From NCBI GenBank assembly GCA_964293475.1, contig CAXYYJ010000025.1:11489-75488 (forward strand): a stretch of DNA of 64,000 nt, given 5' to 3'. A model generated the notes under the pieces. It was not told where the DNA came from and did no database searches. It saw only the letters and a program-made list of their open reading frames with translations. Each line of letters begins with the position of its first letter. Position 1 is the stretch's first letter. The stretch is from UBA12170 sp964293475 (GTDB taxonomy: Bacteria; Bacteroidota; Bacteroidia; Bacteroidales; UBA12170). Of this stretch, positions 17,408 through 28,000 are shown one piece after another. Made by a program: the position numbers and the translations under genes.

Positions 17408-18937
17408 ATGAATTTTCCAAAATATTCAGCTATTCTGATAGCTCTTTTCTTTTTAATTGTCGTTGAATCTGAAGCTCAAAAAATAAAACCCAATCGCTGG
17501 TTTATTTCGGCGGAGGGAGGTGTTACCATATTTTATGGCGATATAAAGCGTTATGACTATATCCCCGATCATCAATCACCCAGCGAAATTCAACCCATAG
17601 GAAGTCTTAATATTGGCAAGGAAATTTCTCCGGTTTTTAGCTTACGAAGTCAGTTTTTATATGGCGGGTTGAGTGGTCATAAAAACTCGGCACATATGAA
17701 TTTTAAATCGGTTTTGATGGGTGCTCATCTTATTACCGATATCAATCTTGTACATTTATTTACAAAGACCCGTTTTGGCGATAACCGGCTAAACATATAT
17801 GCCAGTCTGGGTGCAGGTTATATCTATTGGAATTCGGAGCTTTACAATGATATTGTGCCTGTTGCAGGCACCAGTCTTATTGCTTCAAGCAAAACAGGGG
17901 CACTAAGTATTCCTGGCTCTTTAACGATCGAATACCTCTTTAACAAGAATTTCTCCATGAATATTCAGGGTATGTTATATGTGGTGACATCTGATTTGGT
18001 TGATGTCAAAGAAGGCGGAATAAAAACGGACATGATTAACTATAACAGCATGGGGTTTGTCTATAAGTTTAAATCGAAGAGCCGAAAAAATACCAATATT
18101 AAATACGAATTGGATCCTTCAGTTTACGAGCCCAAAGCGGTTGTTGAGCAGGAAAATAAAAAACCAGATGAACCGGTGGTCATCATTCCAAATAAAGTAG
18201 TGGTAGATACAGTGAAGAAGGCAGATGACAATATGGCCATTAATCATAAGCTGGAGCAAGAAGCATTAACAAAAGAAAACTGGGTGCCACAGACCGAGGA
18301 AGCCTGGCCTGAAACTGTATTTACTGTGCAAATAATGGCTTCAAAGACAAAGGGTTCCGTTGATAAAATAAAGAGGGATTTTGGAATTACCGAAAATATA
18401 ACCGAACGATTTGAAGGCAGTTGGTACAAATATAGTGTTGGTAGCTATGATAAACTTTGGAAGGCCAAAGAAATGCGGAATAAACTGCGAAGCACATCGA
18501 AACTAAGCGATGCTTTTATTGTTATTTATCGGAATGAAGACAAAATTAGTCTGGAAGATGCAATGAATTATGCTGTGGCAGAACAAATGGAGGCTTCGGG
18601 AACGCCAGTTGAGCAAAAGCAAAAGGTTGAGAAAGTTTATCCTCCTGAAGATTTAAGCCGGAATATTCCAGGCACTGGCAATCTAATAGGTGTTCAAATA
18701 TTATCTTTAAAAAATAGCCAATATCCTTTAGGCGTATTAAAAGGAATGTACGATATCTCTAATCCTGTTTACGTTGATTTGGACGGTCCCTGGTATAAAA
18801 TAATTGTTGGCGGATTTAATTCCGTTGAAGAGGCCAGAGCTTATAGTTTGGAGCTTCGGGCCAAAGGATTTATGGATGCATTTGTTGTTACCTATAAGAG
18901 TGGTACCCGAGTGAGTGTTGGCAGCTTTAGTAAATAA
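17408..18937 (+). CDS. Outer-membrane barrel protein with two C-terminal SPOR-like repeats
   Basis: A 509-residue envelope protein. The signal peptide ends VESEAQ. Residues about 25-220 have the strand pattern of an outer-membrane beta barrel (WFISAEGGVTIFYGDIK, NIYASLGAGYIYW). A Lys/Glu/Pro/Val-rich linker covers about 235-300. Two repeats follow that look like SPOR domains: about 303-385 (VFTVQIMASKTKGSVDKI ... GSWYKYSVGSYDKLWKAKEMRNKL) and about 425-505 (IGVQILSLKNSQYPLGVL ... GPWYKIIVGGFNSVEEARAYSLEL). SPOR domains bind denuded peptidoglycan glycan strands, so it may link outer membrane and cell wall at the division site. This combined layout is inference from patterns, not a family I can name. 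Confidence 0.68.
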   Translation: MNFPKYSAILIALFFLIVVESEAQKIKPNRWFISAEGGVTIFYGDIKRYDYIPDHQSPSEIQPIGSLNIGKEISPVFSLRSQFLYGGLSGHKNSAHMNFKSVLMGAHLITDINLVHLFTKTRFGDNRLNIYASLGAGYIYWNSELYNDIVPVAGTSLIASSKTGALSIPGSLTIEYLFNKNFSMNIQGMLYVVTSDLVDVKEGGIKTDMINYNSMGFVYKFKSKSRKNTNIKYELDPSVYEPKAVVEQENKKPDEPVVIIPNKVVVDTVKKADDNMAINHKLEQEALTKENWVPQTEEAWPETVFTVQIMASKTKGSVDKIKRDFGITENITERFEGSWYKYSVGSYDKLWKAKEMRNKLRSTSKLSDAFIVIYRNEDKISLEDAMNYAVAEQMEASGTPVEQKQKVEKVYPPEDLSRNIPGTGNLIGVQILSLKNSQYPLGVLKGMYDISNPVYVDLDGPWYKIIVGGFNSVEEARAYSLELRAKGFMDAFVVTYKSGTRVSVGSFSK

Positions 18938-19043
18938 AAATTATTGAAAAAATAACATAAGCTTAATATTGGGATGCTATTTTTACCCTTTTGGCATCCT
19001 CTGGAATTCATATAAATTTTACTTTTGCCGAAAATAAGCGTTC

Positions 19044-21317
19044 ATGGATAGTTTTTATGTAATAATTTTAGGCCTACTATTTATATTGGCCATTTCCGAT
19101 TTGATTGTTGGAGTTAGTAACGATGCTGTAAACTTTTTGAACTCCGCTGTAGGTTCACGGATAGCCAGCTTCAAATGGATTATGGTGGTTGCGGCTGTTG
19201 GAGTTGTAGTTGGGGCTACCTTTTCAACCGGGATGATGGAAATTGCGCGCAAAGGAATATTCAATCCTCAACTTTTCTTTTTCTCTGAGGTCATGATCAT
19301 TTTCTTTGCAGTAATGATTACTGATGTGGTTTTGATTGATGCATTCAACTCCCTAGGGCTTCCTACATCAACAACGGTATCGTTAATTTTCGAATTATTG
19401 GGTGCAGGGGTAGCTATTGCAGTTTTAAAAGTGATGAACGACAATACATTGGAGATTGCACAGTTTATGAATACTGGAAAGGCACTTGCCATTATTTCTG
19501 GAATTTTGTTGTCTGTAGTCGTGGCTTTTATAGGGGGATTGATTATTCAATATATAAGTCGGATTGTATTCTCTTTTAGTTTTAAGGAACGAATGAAAGT
19601 ACTAGGCTCCCTTTGGGGCGGCCTTTCTATAACCGCTATCACCTACTTCATGGTAATTAAAGGGTTGAAAGGCAGTAGTTTCGCTGAATTTCAGCTTTCA
19701 TCAGGTATATCGCTATCCGAATGGGTTGACCAGAATGTATCACTGATAATTCTGGGTAGTCTGGTTGCCTGGACTGTTTTACTTCAGATACTAATCTGGT
19801 TATTTAAAGTGAATGTTTCCAAAGTTATTGTGTTGGCTGGAACTTTTGCTTTGGCCATGGCTTTTGCTGGAAACGATTTGGTGAATTTTATCGGGGTTCC
19901 TTTGGCAGGTTATTCTGCGTATCTTGATTTTGTGGCCAATCCGGGAAGCGACCCAGATGCATATCTCATGTTTGGTTTAGCCAAACCTGTAGAAACCCCC
20001 TTTGGTTTCCTTTTACTCGCCGGAGCAGTCATGGTATTGACATTAATATTTAACAAGAAGGCCAAAAAAGTTATAAAAACTTCTTTGGATTTAAGCCGGC
20101 AAGACCAGGGTGATGAGCGTTTTGGTTCATCTGTGTTTTCAAAGGTTTTAGTTAGATCAACTATTAGAATGAATCAACGGGTTTCGTCATTTATGCCAAA
20201 TCGCTTCATGCTGTTTTTGCAACGTCAGTTCGACTCTTCCAAAGCTGAAGATATTCTGATTAATGGCGAAAAACCTGCATTTGACGTAATCAGGGCTTCA
20301 GTTAATCTTGTAGTTGCGAGTATATTAATTGCTTATGGAACATCGCATAAACTACCATTGTCAACAACCTATGTTACATTTATGGTAGCAATGGGAAGCT
20401 CTTTAGCCGATAATGCATGGGGTAGGGAAAGTGCGGTTTACAGAATCACGGGTGTTATTTCTGTTATTCTGGGTTGGTTTTTTACAGCTTTTGCAGCTTT
20501 TACAGTAGCTTTTATTGTTGCAATACTAAGCAAGATAGGCGGGCCGATTGTGGTTGGTTTGTTTGTGCTGGCAGGTATTTATGGCATAATCAAGTCGCAT
20601 TTAAAAGGAAAAGATAAAGAGCAAGATGCTGAAGAAGAAACCACTCTCTCTTATACCGAGAATGTAACATTAAAGGATATTTATGAGGAATGCAATATAA
20701 ACTCTGTAGAGTCGCTTCATGTAGTTTCTGATATTTATTCCAATGTGATTCATGCTTTGGTGAATGATAACCGCAAAAATCTTTCACACGCATTGGGCAA
20801 ATCGAAAGAATTTAATAAGAGAGTAAAACATGCCAAAGACAATATAAAAACCATTGTAGAGAAAATGAATGATGATTCGCTTCAATCGGCTCAGTATTAC
20901 ACTCTGGTATTGGACTATATGCGGGAAATTGGGCATAATATTATGTATATCTCTACTCCCTCCTATGAGCATGTTGATAATAATCATAAACCAGTTGGGG
21001 AATATCAATCCAAGCATTTGTTGGCCTTGAGCGATCAGATGGAAAGTTTTTCAAATCTGGTTATAGAAGTTATTAAAGAAAATAAGTATCATAAAATAGA
21101 TGATGTAATTCTAATGGAAAAGCAGATTATTGCATCCATTAATGAATACATTTTGGCTCAGATTAAACGCTTAAAGAAATTTAAATCGAGTACCAAAAAC
21201 ACAAAATTGTTCCTCGATTTGATGGCCGAGAGTAAAACATTGACCTTAAACATTGTGAATTTGCTAAAATCACAACGCGATTTGGCTAAAAGCTCAGGAT
21301 TTTATAAGGAATTATAA
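19044..21317 (+). CDS. Pit-family inorganic phosphate transporter with PhoU-like C-terminal domain
   Basis: A 757-residue inner-membrane phosphate permease, longer than the usual 400-500. The duplicated signature is present: SDLIVGVSNDAVNFLNSAVGS (about 19-39) and AGNDLVNFIGVPLAGY (about 275-290). About ten to twelve hydrophobic helices cover residues 5-520. Residues about 535-757 form a soluble helical tail (VESLHVVSDIYSNVIHALVNDNRKNL, HNIMYISTPSYEHVDNNHKP) resembling PhoU-like four-helix proteins that often accompany Pit as a separate gene; here the two are fused. The substrate ion partner (proton or sodium) is unknown. TACTTTTG at 19020-19027 is a candidate -7 element. It ends in a strong terminator. 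Confidence 0.88.
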   Translation: MDSFYVIILGLLFILAISDLIVGVSNDAVNFLNSAVGSRIASFKWIMVVAAVGVVVGATFSTGMMEIARKGIFNPQLFFFSEVMIIFFAVMITDVVLIDAFNSLGLPTSTTVSLIFELLGAGVAIAVLKVMNDNTLEIAQFMNTGKALAIISGILLSVVVAFIGGLIIQYISRIVFSFSFKERMKVLGSLWGGLSITAITYFMVIKGLKGSSFAEFQLSSGISLSEWVDQNVSLIILGSLVAWTVLLQILIWLFKVNVSKVIVLAGTFALAMAFAGNDLVNFIGVPLAGYSAYLDFVANPGSDPDAYLMFGLAKPVETPFGFLLLAGAVMVLTLIFNKKAKKVIKTSLDLSRQDQGDERFGSSVFSKVLVRSTIRMNQRVSSFMPNRFMLFLQRQFDSSKAEDILINGEKPAFDVIRASVNLVVASILIAYGTSHKLPLSTTYVTFMVAMGSSLADNAWGRESAVYRITGVISVILGWFFTAFAAFTVAFIVAILSKIGGPIVVGLFVLAGIYGIIKSHLKGKDKEQDAEEETTLSYTENVTLKDIYEECNINSVESLHVVSDIYSNVIHALVNDNRKNLSHALGKSKEFNKRVKHAKDNIKTIVEKMNDDSLQSAQYYTLVLDYMREIGHNIMYISTPSYEHVDNNHKPVGEYQSKHLLALSDQMESFSNLVIEVIKENKYHKIDDVILMEKQIIASINEYILAQIKRLKKFKSSTKNTKLFLDLMAESKTLTLNIVNLLKSQRDLAKSSGFYKEL

Positions 21318-21340
21318 TTGATAATGTTTCAAATATGCAG

Positions 21341-21374
21341 AGAGTTTCTGGACGCCAGGAACTCTTTTTTTTTG
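21341..21374 (+). terminator. Intrinsic terminator after the phosphate transporter
   Basis: AGAGTTTCTGG at 21341-21351 pairs with CCAGGAACTCT at 21355-21365 (one G-T pair), followed by a run of T. Confidence 0.8.
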
Positions 21375-21379
21375 ACATA

Positions 21380-21404
21380 AAAAAAGCCGAACTAAGTCGG
21401 CTTT
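21380..21404 (-). terminator. Intrinsic terminator after tRNA-Leu
   Basis: On the minus strand AAAGCCGA and TCGGCTTT form a stem around ACTTAG-type loop, followed by T's. It directly follows the tRNA 3' end. Confidence 0.7.
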
Positions 21405-21405
21405 G

Positions 21406-21487
21406 TGCGGATGAAGGGACTCGAACCCCCACGTCTCACGACACTAGATCCTAAGTCTAGCGCGGCTACCAATTACGCCACATCCGC
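21406..21487 (-). tRNA. tRNA-Leu (anticodon TAG)
   Basis: An 82-nt tRNA. The acceptor stem pairs GCGGATG with CATCCGC, with discriminator A at 21406. The anticodon stem-loop is CTAGA-CTTAGGA-TCTAG, giving anticodon TAG for leucine codons CTN, and the long variable arm (TGTCGTGAGACG) is the class II feature of tRNA-Leu. The T loop has GGTTCGAGTCC-type residues. The 3' CCA is not encoded. Confidence 0.93.
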
Positions 21488-21519
21488 AATTGGGCTGCAA
21501 AAATAGTATTTATTTGCAA

Positions 21520-22083
21520 AGTTCATCACAAAAAATTAGCAAATGGAGACAAATTTTCTAAGTTATTAGATAACAATGCTTTAGTAATGTAAACAAAATC
21601 TATATCTGAACAAACTTTTAGCTTTTCGGCCATATTTCTTAATATTAATAGCCAGCAATTTATTCATTGTTACTCCAATTATATAAGCCAGACAAAAGCG
21701 ACCAAGATGAGTGCAAATTGTTTTTCATCAGTGGCAAAATATTTTAGGAGGGTTCTTCAATATTAAATCCGCTTGTTGATTGATTAATAGGCCATTTCGA
21801 TATACCACCCTTACATATAAATTTCTTGTGACAGGTTAGGTTCATAACAAAACAGTTTAATTTCAGGTAAACCATCCTTGTGCCAGACTTTCGCAACAGG
21901 CAAATATCAAAGTTGACCAAGAATCCAAATAAATTATATCGTTAAAAAATAACTTCCTAAATTTTTAGGTTGTAATCTGCTTTTTAAAGGAAGCACAGCA
22001 ACTTCCGTAAAGAATAGTTTCCTGGTGAAACAGAGTTCAGTGCCAATCTATATAAACTTAAAATAGTAATTATAACCAATAAA
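21520..22083. other. Intergenic region with an IS4-type relic
   Basis: Between tRNA-Leu and the giant PKD gene. The only recognisable content is the transposase remnant at about 21600-21790. The rest shows no gene or repeat that I can see. A tRNA next to a mobile-element relic may mark an old insertion point. Confidence 0.4.
21600..21790 (-). pseudogene. Remnant of an IS4-type transposase C-terminus
   Basis: On the minus strand, in more than one frame and with stop codons, the sequence spells GFNIEEPS (about 21770-21747), then DEKQFALILVAF, then after a frame change FCLAYIIGV, and INIKKYGRKAKSLFRY (about 21650-21602). That order (GFN-x-E-x-T-H-like, a hydrophobic ALLxIAF helix, then IKKHGRxAKSLFRYG) is the C-terminal signature of IS4-family DDE transposases in Bacteroidota. 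At least one frameshift and several stops show it is dead. Ends are not defined and no terminal inverted repeats were found. Confidence 0.55.
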
Positions 22084-25000
22084 CTAAAGCATCAAGGTCA
22101 CAAAACCTTTAATCACTTCAACATTACCGTCTAAATCGGTGATTTCAATTAAATATGCATAGACTCCAATAGGCTGCATTTCGCCAGTGGACTCGTCCTT
22201 GCCGTTCCATTGCTTATAGAAGTCCTTGGTTTCGAACACAATTTTCCCCCAACGGGTAAAGATTTTCATGGTATAGGATTTCTCTTCAAAATATTTGCCC
22301 ACAGGACCGAAGGTTTCGTTGAGTCCATTGCCATTGGGACTGAAAGCGTTTGGAACGAAAAATCTTGGAACTGGATACACTTTAAAACTACTGCTTTTGC
22401 TATCAAAGCACCCATCAACTGATTGAGCTAAAAGCTGAATTTGAAAAAAGCCAGTATCCTGGATATCTTGCCAAACATTGGGCTCGAAGCTATCCGAATA
22501 CAGGAGAGTATCGTTTAGCAGCCATTCGTAATAGAATCCGTTTTCGGTATTATTTAGCAATTGAAGCTGGTGGATGTCAAGAATTGAAACGCTGTCGGGT
22601 GATACAGTAAATTCCACCCGAGGCAATGCGTAGATAGCAATCATTTGTGGAATGCTGTCGGTACTTATACAACTACTATCGCTGGTAGTAGTAAGAGTAA
22701 CTGTAAAGAATTCAGCAGCGTCGGAGTCAAGGTTTCTTCGTGTGTAGATATGACTAATGGTGTCGTATGTGCTCATTGCTGTATTCCGATCTCCAAAATC
22801 CCATGCACGCTTTACAATGGTACCTGCTTCGATTTTCGATGTATCGGTCAGTATTATCTGTCCTTGCCCACAAAGTGCATTATTATTGGAGATAAAGGAA
22901 ATTTGGGGTACCGGGTGAACAGTGATTTGGTTAAAAGCAGTGTCGCGACAACCTAAATCAGTGATGGCCATAAGCTGTATTTCATAGGTTCCATTTTGTG
23001 GAAATTGGTGATAAACAGTATTATTTACCTCATTGCTGAAAATTGTAGTATCCTGTCCATCACCAAAGTTCCATGTCCAGCTTTGAATGATTGAGTTGTT
23101 GGCGTTGGTATTACTAACCAGCAAGGCATCTTCGCCATCACAAACGTTTTGCAATTCCATATCGGCAAGTGGTGTAGGATACACGGTAATTGTTTTTCGA
23201 GCTGTATCCGACAGTTGGTTATCACCCACATCGAAGGTGAGAATATAAGTTATAATGAATGTTCCGGATTGATTGTAAAAATGTGTTACTGTATCAATTG
23301 TTGAATCAAAAGAAAAAGATGATCCATCTCCAAAATCCCAAAATCGGCTTACAAGAGTGGCTGTTTCATCAACAATTGAGCTGTCAATAAAAACAGCCAA
23401 TTTGCTTTGGCAATACAAATTGGTATCGGATTCAAAATTAACAAAAATACAGGGATATCTTTGCACAATGTGAGAGATACTATCTTTGCAACCAAACTCA
23501 TTGGTTACTGACAGACTGGCTTGGAAAGAGTTCAAATAGGGCGGATAAAGATGTTTGATGTTGGGATTTTGGGGGTTATAAATTGTAGTCGATGTTCCAT
23601 CTCCAAAATACCAAATGAACTGAGAAAACTGCCCTTCGCCATTTAAGCTTTCATTTTGAAAAACAGTGCTATCTGCACAGGAAGCAGGTTCTGTGGAAAA
23701 ATTGGCCGAAGGCTGATTCCATACTTTAACATTTTTACGGGCATTGGCAATACAAGTTGTTCCTAATTGTTTCCCCTGCAGCTCAACCCTGTAAACTCCA
23801 TCATTGCTAAATTGGTGATAAATTGTGTCGTGGGTAGTTGTCAGCTGTGGACTTCCATCATCGAAATACCATGTCCACTGCTGAACTTCTGCACCTGCTG
23901 GTTTGGTGGAATAGGCTACCAGCATGGTTTCCAGTCCAGCACAAACGGTATCTGCAGAAAAGCTGATTTCCAATTCTGGAGCTATGTAGAGGGTTCGGTT
24001 AATTGTATCGCTACAACCATGTTCATCTGTAACTAGCAAAGAAACTGGATAATTGAAATTCGTATTGGGAAAGGTATATTGGGGGTTTTGAACATTGGTA
24101 ACAAAGTCATCAATGCTCCACAAAAGCTGGTTGATAAAAAGTCCCTGATTGTGATAAGAAGAATCGTAAAAGTAGACTAGTCCAGGAGCACAAGCACTAT
24201 CGTTATGAGTAAAATGGGCTATAGGGGGCTCATACACTTCCACAAGCTTTTGTAAACTATCAGTACATCCCCATTCATCGCTCACAATTAGCTTAACTGT
24301 ATACAAACCAAAATTGGGATAGATGTATTCAGGGTTGGTGAGCAAAGCTGAACCACCGTCTCCAAAGCTCCAATTCCAGTTAGCTAACTCATGGTCAGTT
24401 GATTGACTTAAATCGGTGAAATGGGAAGGTATGAACAAGCAAGCTGTATCAAAGGTAAAATTAACCGTAGGAAGTTCATAAACAAGAACTTCATGCATCA
24501 CTTGATTTCGACACATATTGGTATCTGTTATTTGCAGGGTTACTGTGAAATTTCCTGAATTGATATAGCGATGGCTTGGGTTGCTGATTGTAGCCGATGC
24601 TCCATCTCCAAAACTGTATGTCCACTCTTCAACAGACAAGGCATTAACAAAATCGCTATCATTGAAATGGGTAGTATCGTTTAAACAAACGCTGTTGTAG
24701 TTAAAATCGATGTCGGGAAGCGGAATAACCACTACATCTTGTACAACAGTCTTTTGGCAGCCTGTGGTGTTTGTTACAGTTAAACTAACGGCAAAAGTTC
24801 CTGCATTAGAAAAGTAGTGGAGCGGGTCGCCCAGCATTGCCGAAGTGCCGTCTCCAAAATCCCAAAGCCATTCCTGAACATTTCCACTTTGCGAAGTGCT
24901 TTCATCAGTAAAGATAAATTGATTACCTACACAAGGACCGTTGTTTGTTGTATTTGCAAAACTAAATGCTGCGATAGGAGCACCCGTGATATTTATCACC

Positions 25001-28000
25001 TGTGTAAGACTTCTGACACAGCCGGTTTCGGTTAAAATGGTTAAGTTGACATTATAGGTGGTATCCCCAGTTTCGGCATAAACGTGAGAAGGGTTGCTAA
25101 GAATAGCCGAAGTACCATCTCCAAAATCCCAATTCCAGCCAATAATATCGGTACCGATGGCTTGTGATAAATCGTTAAAGAAAACAGTATCTCCGGCACA
25201 GGCAGTATAATTCCATGAAAAAGAAACTATGGGCAAGGGATTCACCATGACTTCCTGTACCACTGATGAGGAACATCCAGCAGCATCTTCTACTTCAAGA
25301 AGAACAGAATAGGTTCCTGCATTGTCATAAAGGTGAGAAGGATTACTGAGCATACTTGTGGTACCATCCCCAAAGCTCCAGTTCCAGACAGTTCCCGCTG
25401 GAATGGTCTGGTTGGTAAATTGGGTACTGTCGCCCACACAAACGGCCAAAGCTTCAAATGCAGCTACTGGTGATTCGTATACTTCTACGGGGTGGGTAAT
25501 ACTGTCAGAGCAGCCGAAAAAGTCTGTGACAATGAGTTTTACGTTATATGTTCCGGCGCTTTCATAGGTATAATTGGGGTTGGATGCGTTGCTGGTGCTC
25601 CCATTGTCAAAATCCCAGAACCAGGTTTCAATACCCAAGTACGAAGTTGCCTGACTGCTAAACTGCGTGATGGTTCCCAGACAACCATTTGTAAATGAGA
25701 AATCCACAACCGGCAAGGCATTCACATAATGCGGTTTTGTGGTCGTATTGCTGCAACTAAAATTGTTCTCTACATTCAGATTGACTTGATATGTTCCTGG
25801 GGTTGCATAGGTATGAGAAGGATTGCTGAGCGTAGCCGAAGCTCCGTCGCCGAAGTCCCAACTCCAGGCATCAATACTGTTAGCGTTCGAATTTGACTCA
25901 TCCACAAAATTCACTGAAGATCCAAAGCAACTACTGTCTGGACTAAAAGAAGCAATTGGTAACTCACGCACAAGTACTTGGCTAACAATACTATCCTCGC
26001 AGAAATTGGTATTTAAAATTTTTAGTGTTACGTTGTAAGTACCTGGTAGTAAGAATTTATGAACTGGATTTTGCTGGTGTGAAACTACATTATCGCCAAA
26101 TTTCCATTCCCAACCCTGGATGGTTTGGAAATTGGTAGGGGTTATGTCAATAAAATGAGTTGAATCGCCAAAACAAACTGTGTCGAAACTGAATGCGGGC
26201 TGCGGCTGGGCATCATAAGCCACTACTCGGGAGAGTGTATCAGTGCACAGGTGTTGATTTGTTACAGTTAGCTGAACATTATAATTGCTGGAAGTAGTGA
26301 ATTTATGGTTCGGATTTTGTAAAAAGCTGATATTTTCCACCCCAGAAGCCACATCGTCGAACTGCCATGCCCACGCTATAAGGGTAGTGCCGTTGGCATT
26401 TGTAAAATCTGTGAAGAAAGTGGTATCGCAGTTGATAATATCCCAATTAAAATTCGCAGAAGGGTTTTGGTCAATTGTAAGTGTTTCGTTTTTGTCTCCA
26501 TAGCAGCCGTTAGCATCTGTAACTCTTAATTGAACAAGGTAATTTCCAGGGAGCATAAAAACGTGATTTGGGTCTTCAAGAATACTGGTGGTTCCATCTC
26601 CAAACTGCCATTCCCAGCTCAAAATAGTGCTGCTCCCCGTTGATACATCAGTAAATTGGATGCTGTCGCTGGTACAATGAATATTGGTGTGGATGAAATT
26701 AGAAGTTGGTGCTGAATTCACATCAACCACATGGGCTATTTGACTATTACAACCTCCTGCTGTAATGATGCTCAAGCTCACAAAATAGCTACCTCCATTG
26801 GCAAAAATATGGCTAGGATTTTGCTGTGTTGATGTATTTCCATCGCTGAAATTCCAACTCCAACTCACTACTGGGTCACCCTGAGCAGTACTTTGGTCTG
26901 TGAAATTCACAGGGAAACCGGCACAATTGGTCACATAATTGAACTCCGCATCAGGCTTGCTCATTAAGACAACCTGATATGTGGTGTCGGTACATCCGCT
27001 TGCATTGGTTATAATGTGCATCACATTATATGTTCCGCCATTGATGTATTGGTGGCTGGGGTTTTGTTGAGATGACAGATTATTCACGCCACTGCCAGAA
27101 TCATCAAAATTCCAGAACCAATTCGTAATTGCTAATCCATTAGGGTCGAATCCAGTGCTATTAAAACTCACTAAATCACAACTGCTATTGTCGAATATAA
27201 AATTGCTCACAGGAGCTTCGCTTACCACCACTGTTTTAGTTATGCTGTGCTGGCAACCATTAATATCAGTTATCAATAAATTCACAGCATAAGTGCCAGG
27301 TGACTGGTAAAAGTGCGAAGGATTTTGCTCATTGCTAGTTTGACTATCGCCAAATTGCCATATCCAGGTATTGATTGTTGCATTTCCTGTGGGTATAGAC
27401 ATATCGATGAAATGGGTAGTATCGTTAGCACAAGCGATGCCGCCTGACCATTCAAAATTAGCAGTGGGTTGATAAAAAACTGAAACCGTCTTTACGACTT
27501 CATTGCTGCAACCTCCAGCGGTTTCGACCACCAAAAGCACGTTGTAATTACCAGCTGCATTATAGTTGTGGTTGGGATTTGCTGAAGTACTTGTTGTGCC
27601 ATCGCCAAATTCCCAATACCAACTGATGATGGGTTGTCCGGCGCTAAAGCTCTGGTCAGTAAAAGTGATACTTTCGCCAAAGCAAGTCGATGTAAAGGTG
27701 AAATCGGCCACTGGCGAAGGTTCCACAATGATGTTTACAGTATCGCTATCCACACAGCCATTTGCATCTTCCACAATCAAAATTACTTCGTAACTTCCTG
27801 GACTGGTGTATTCGTGTCCTGGATTTTGTTCAGTGCTATAATTGTTTATTCCTGAAGTTGGATCACCAAAACTCCAGTCCCAACTTACAAAAGAAGCACC
27901 ATCTGCAATACTTTTATCAATGAAATAGGTCAGGCTTCCAACGCAGGCAGAATAATAATTGAATTTGGCGGTAGGTCCCTGCCAAATGGTAACATTTTTG

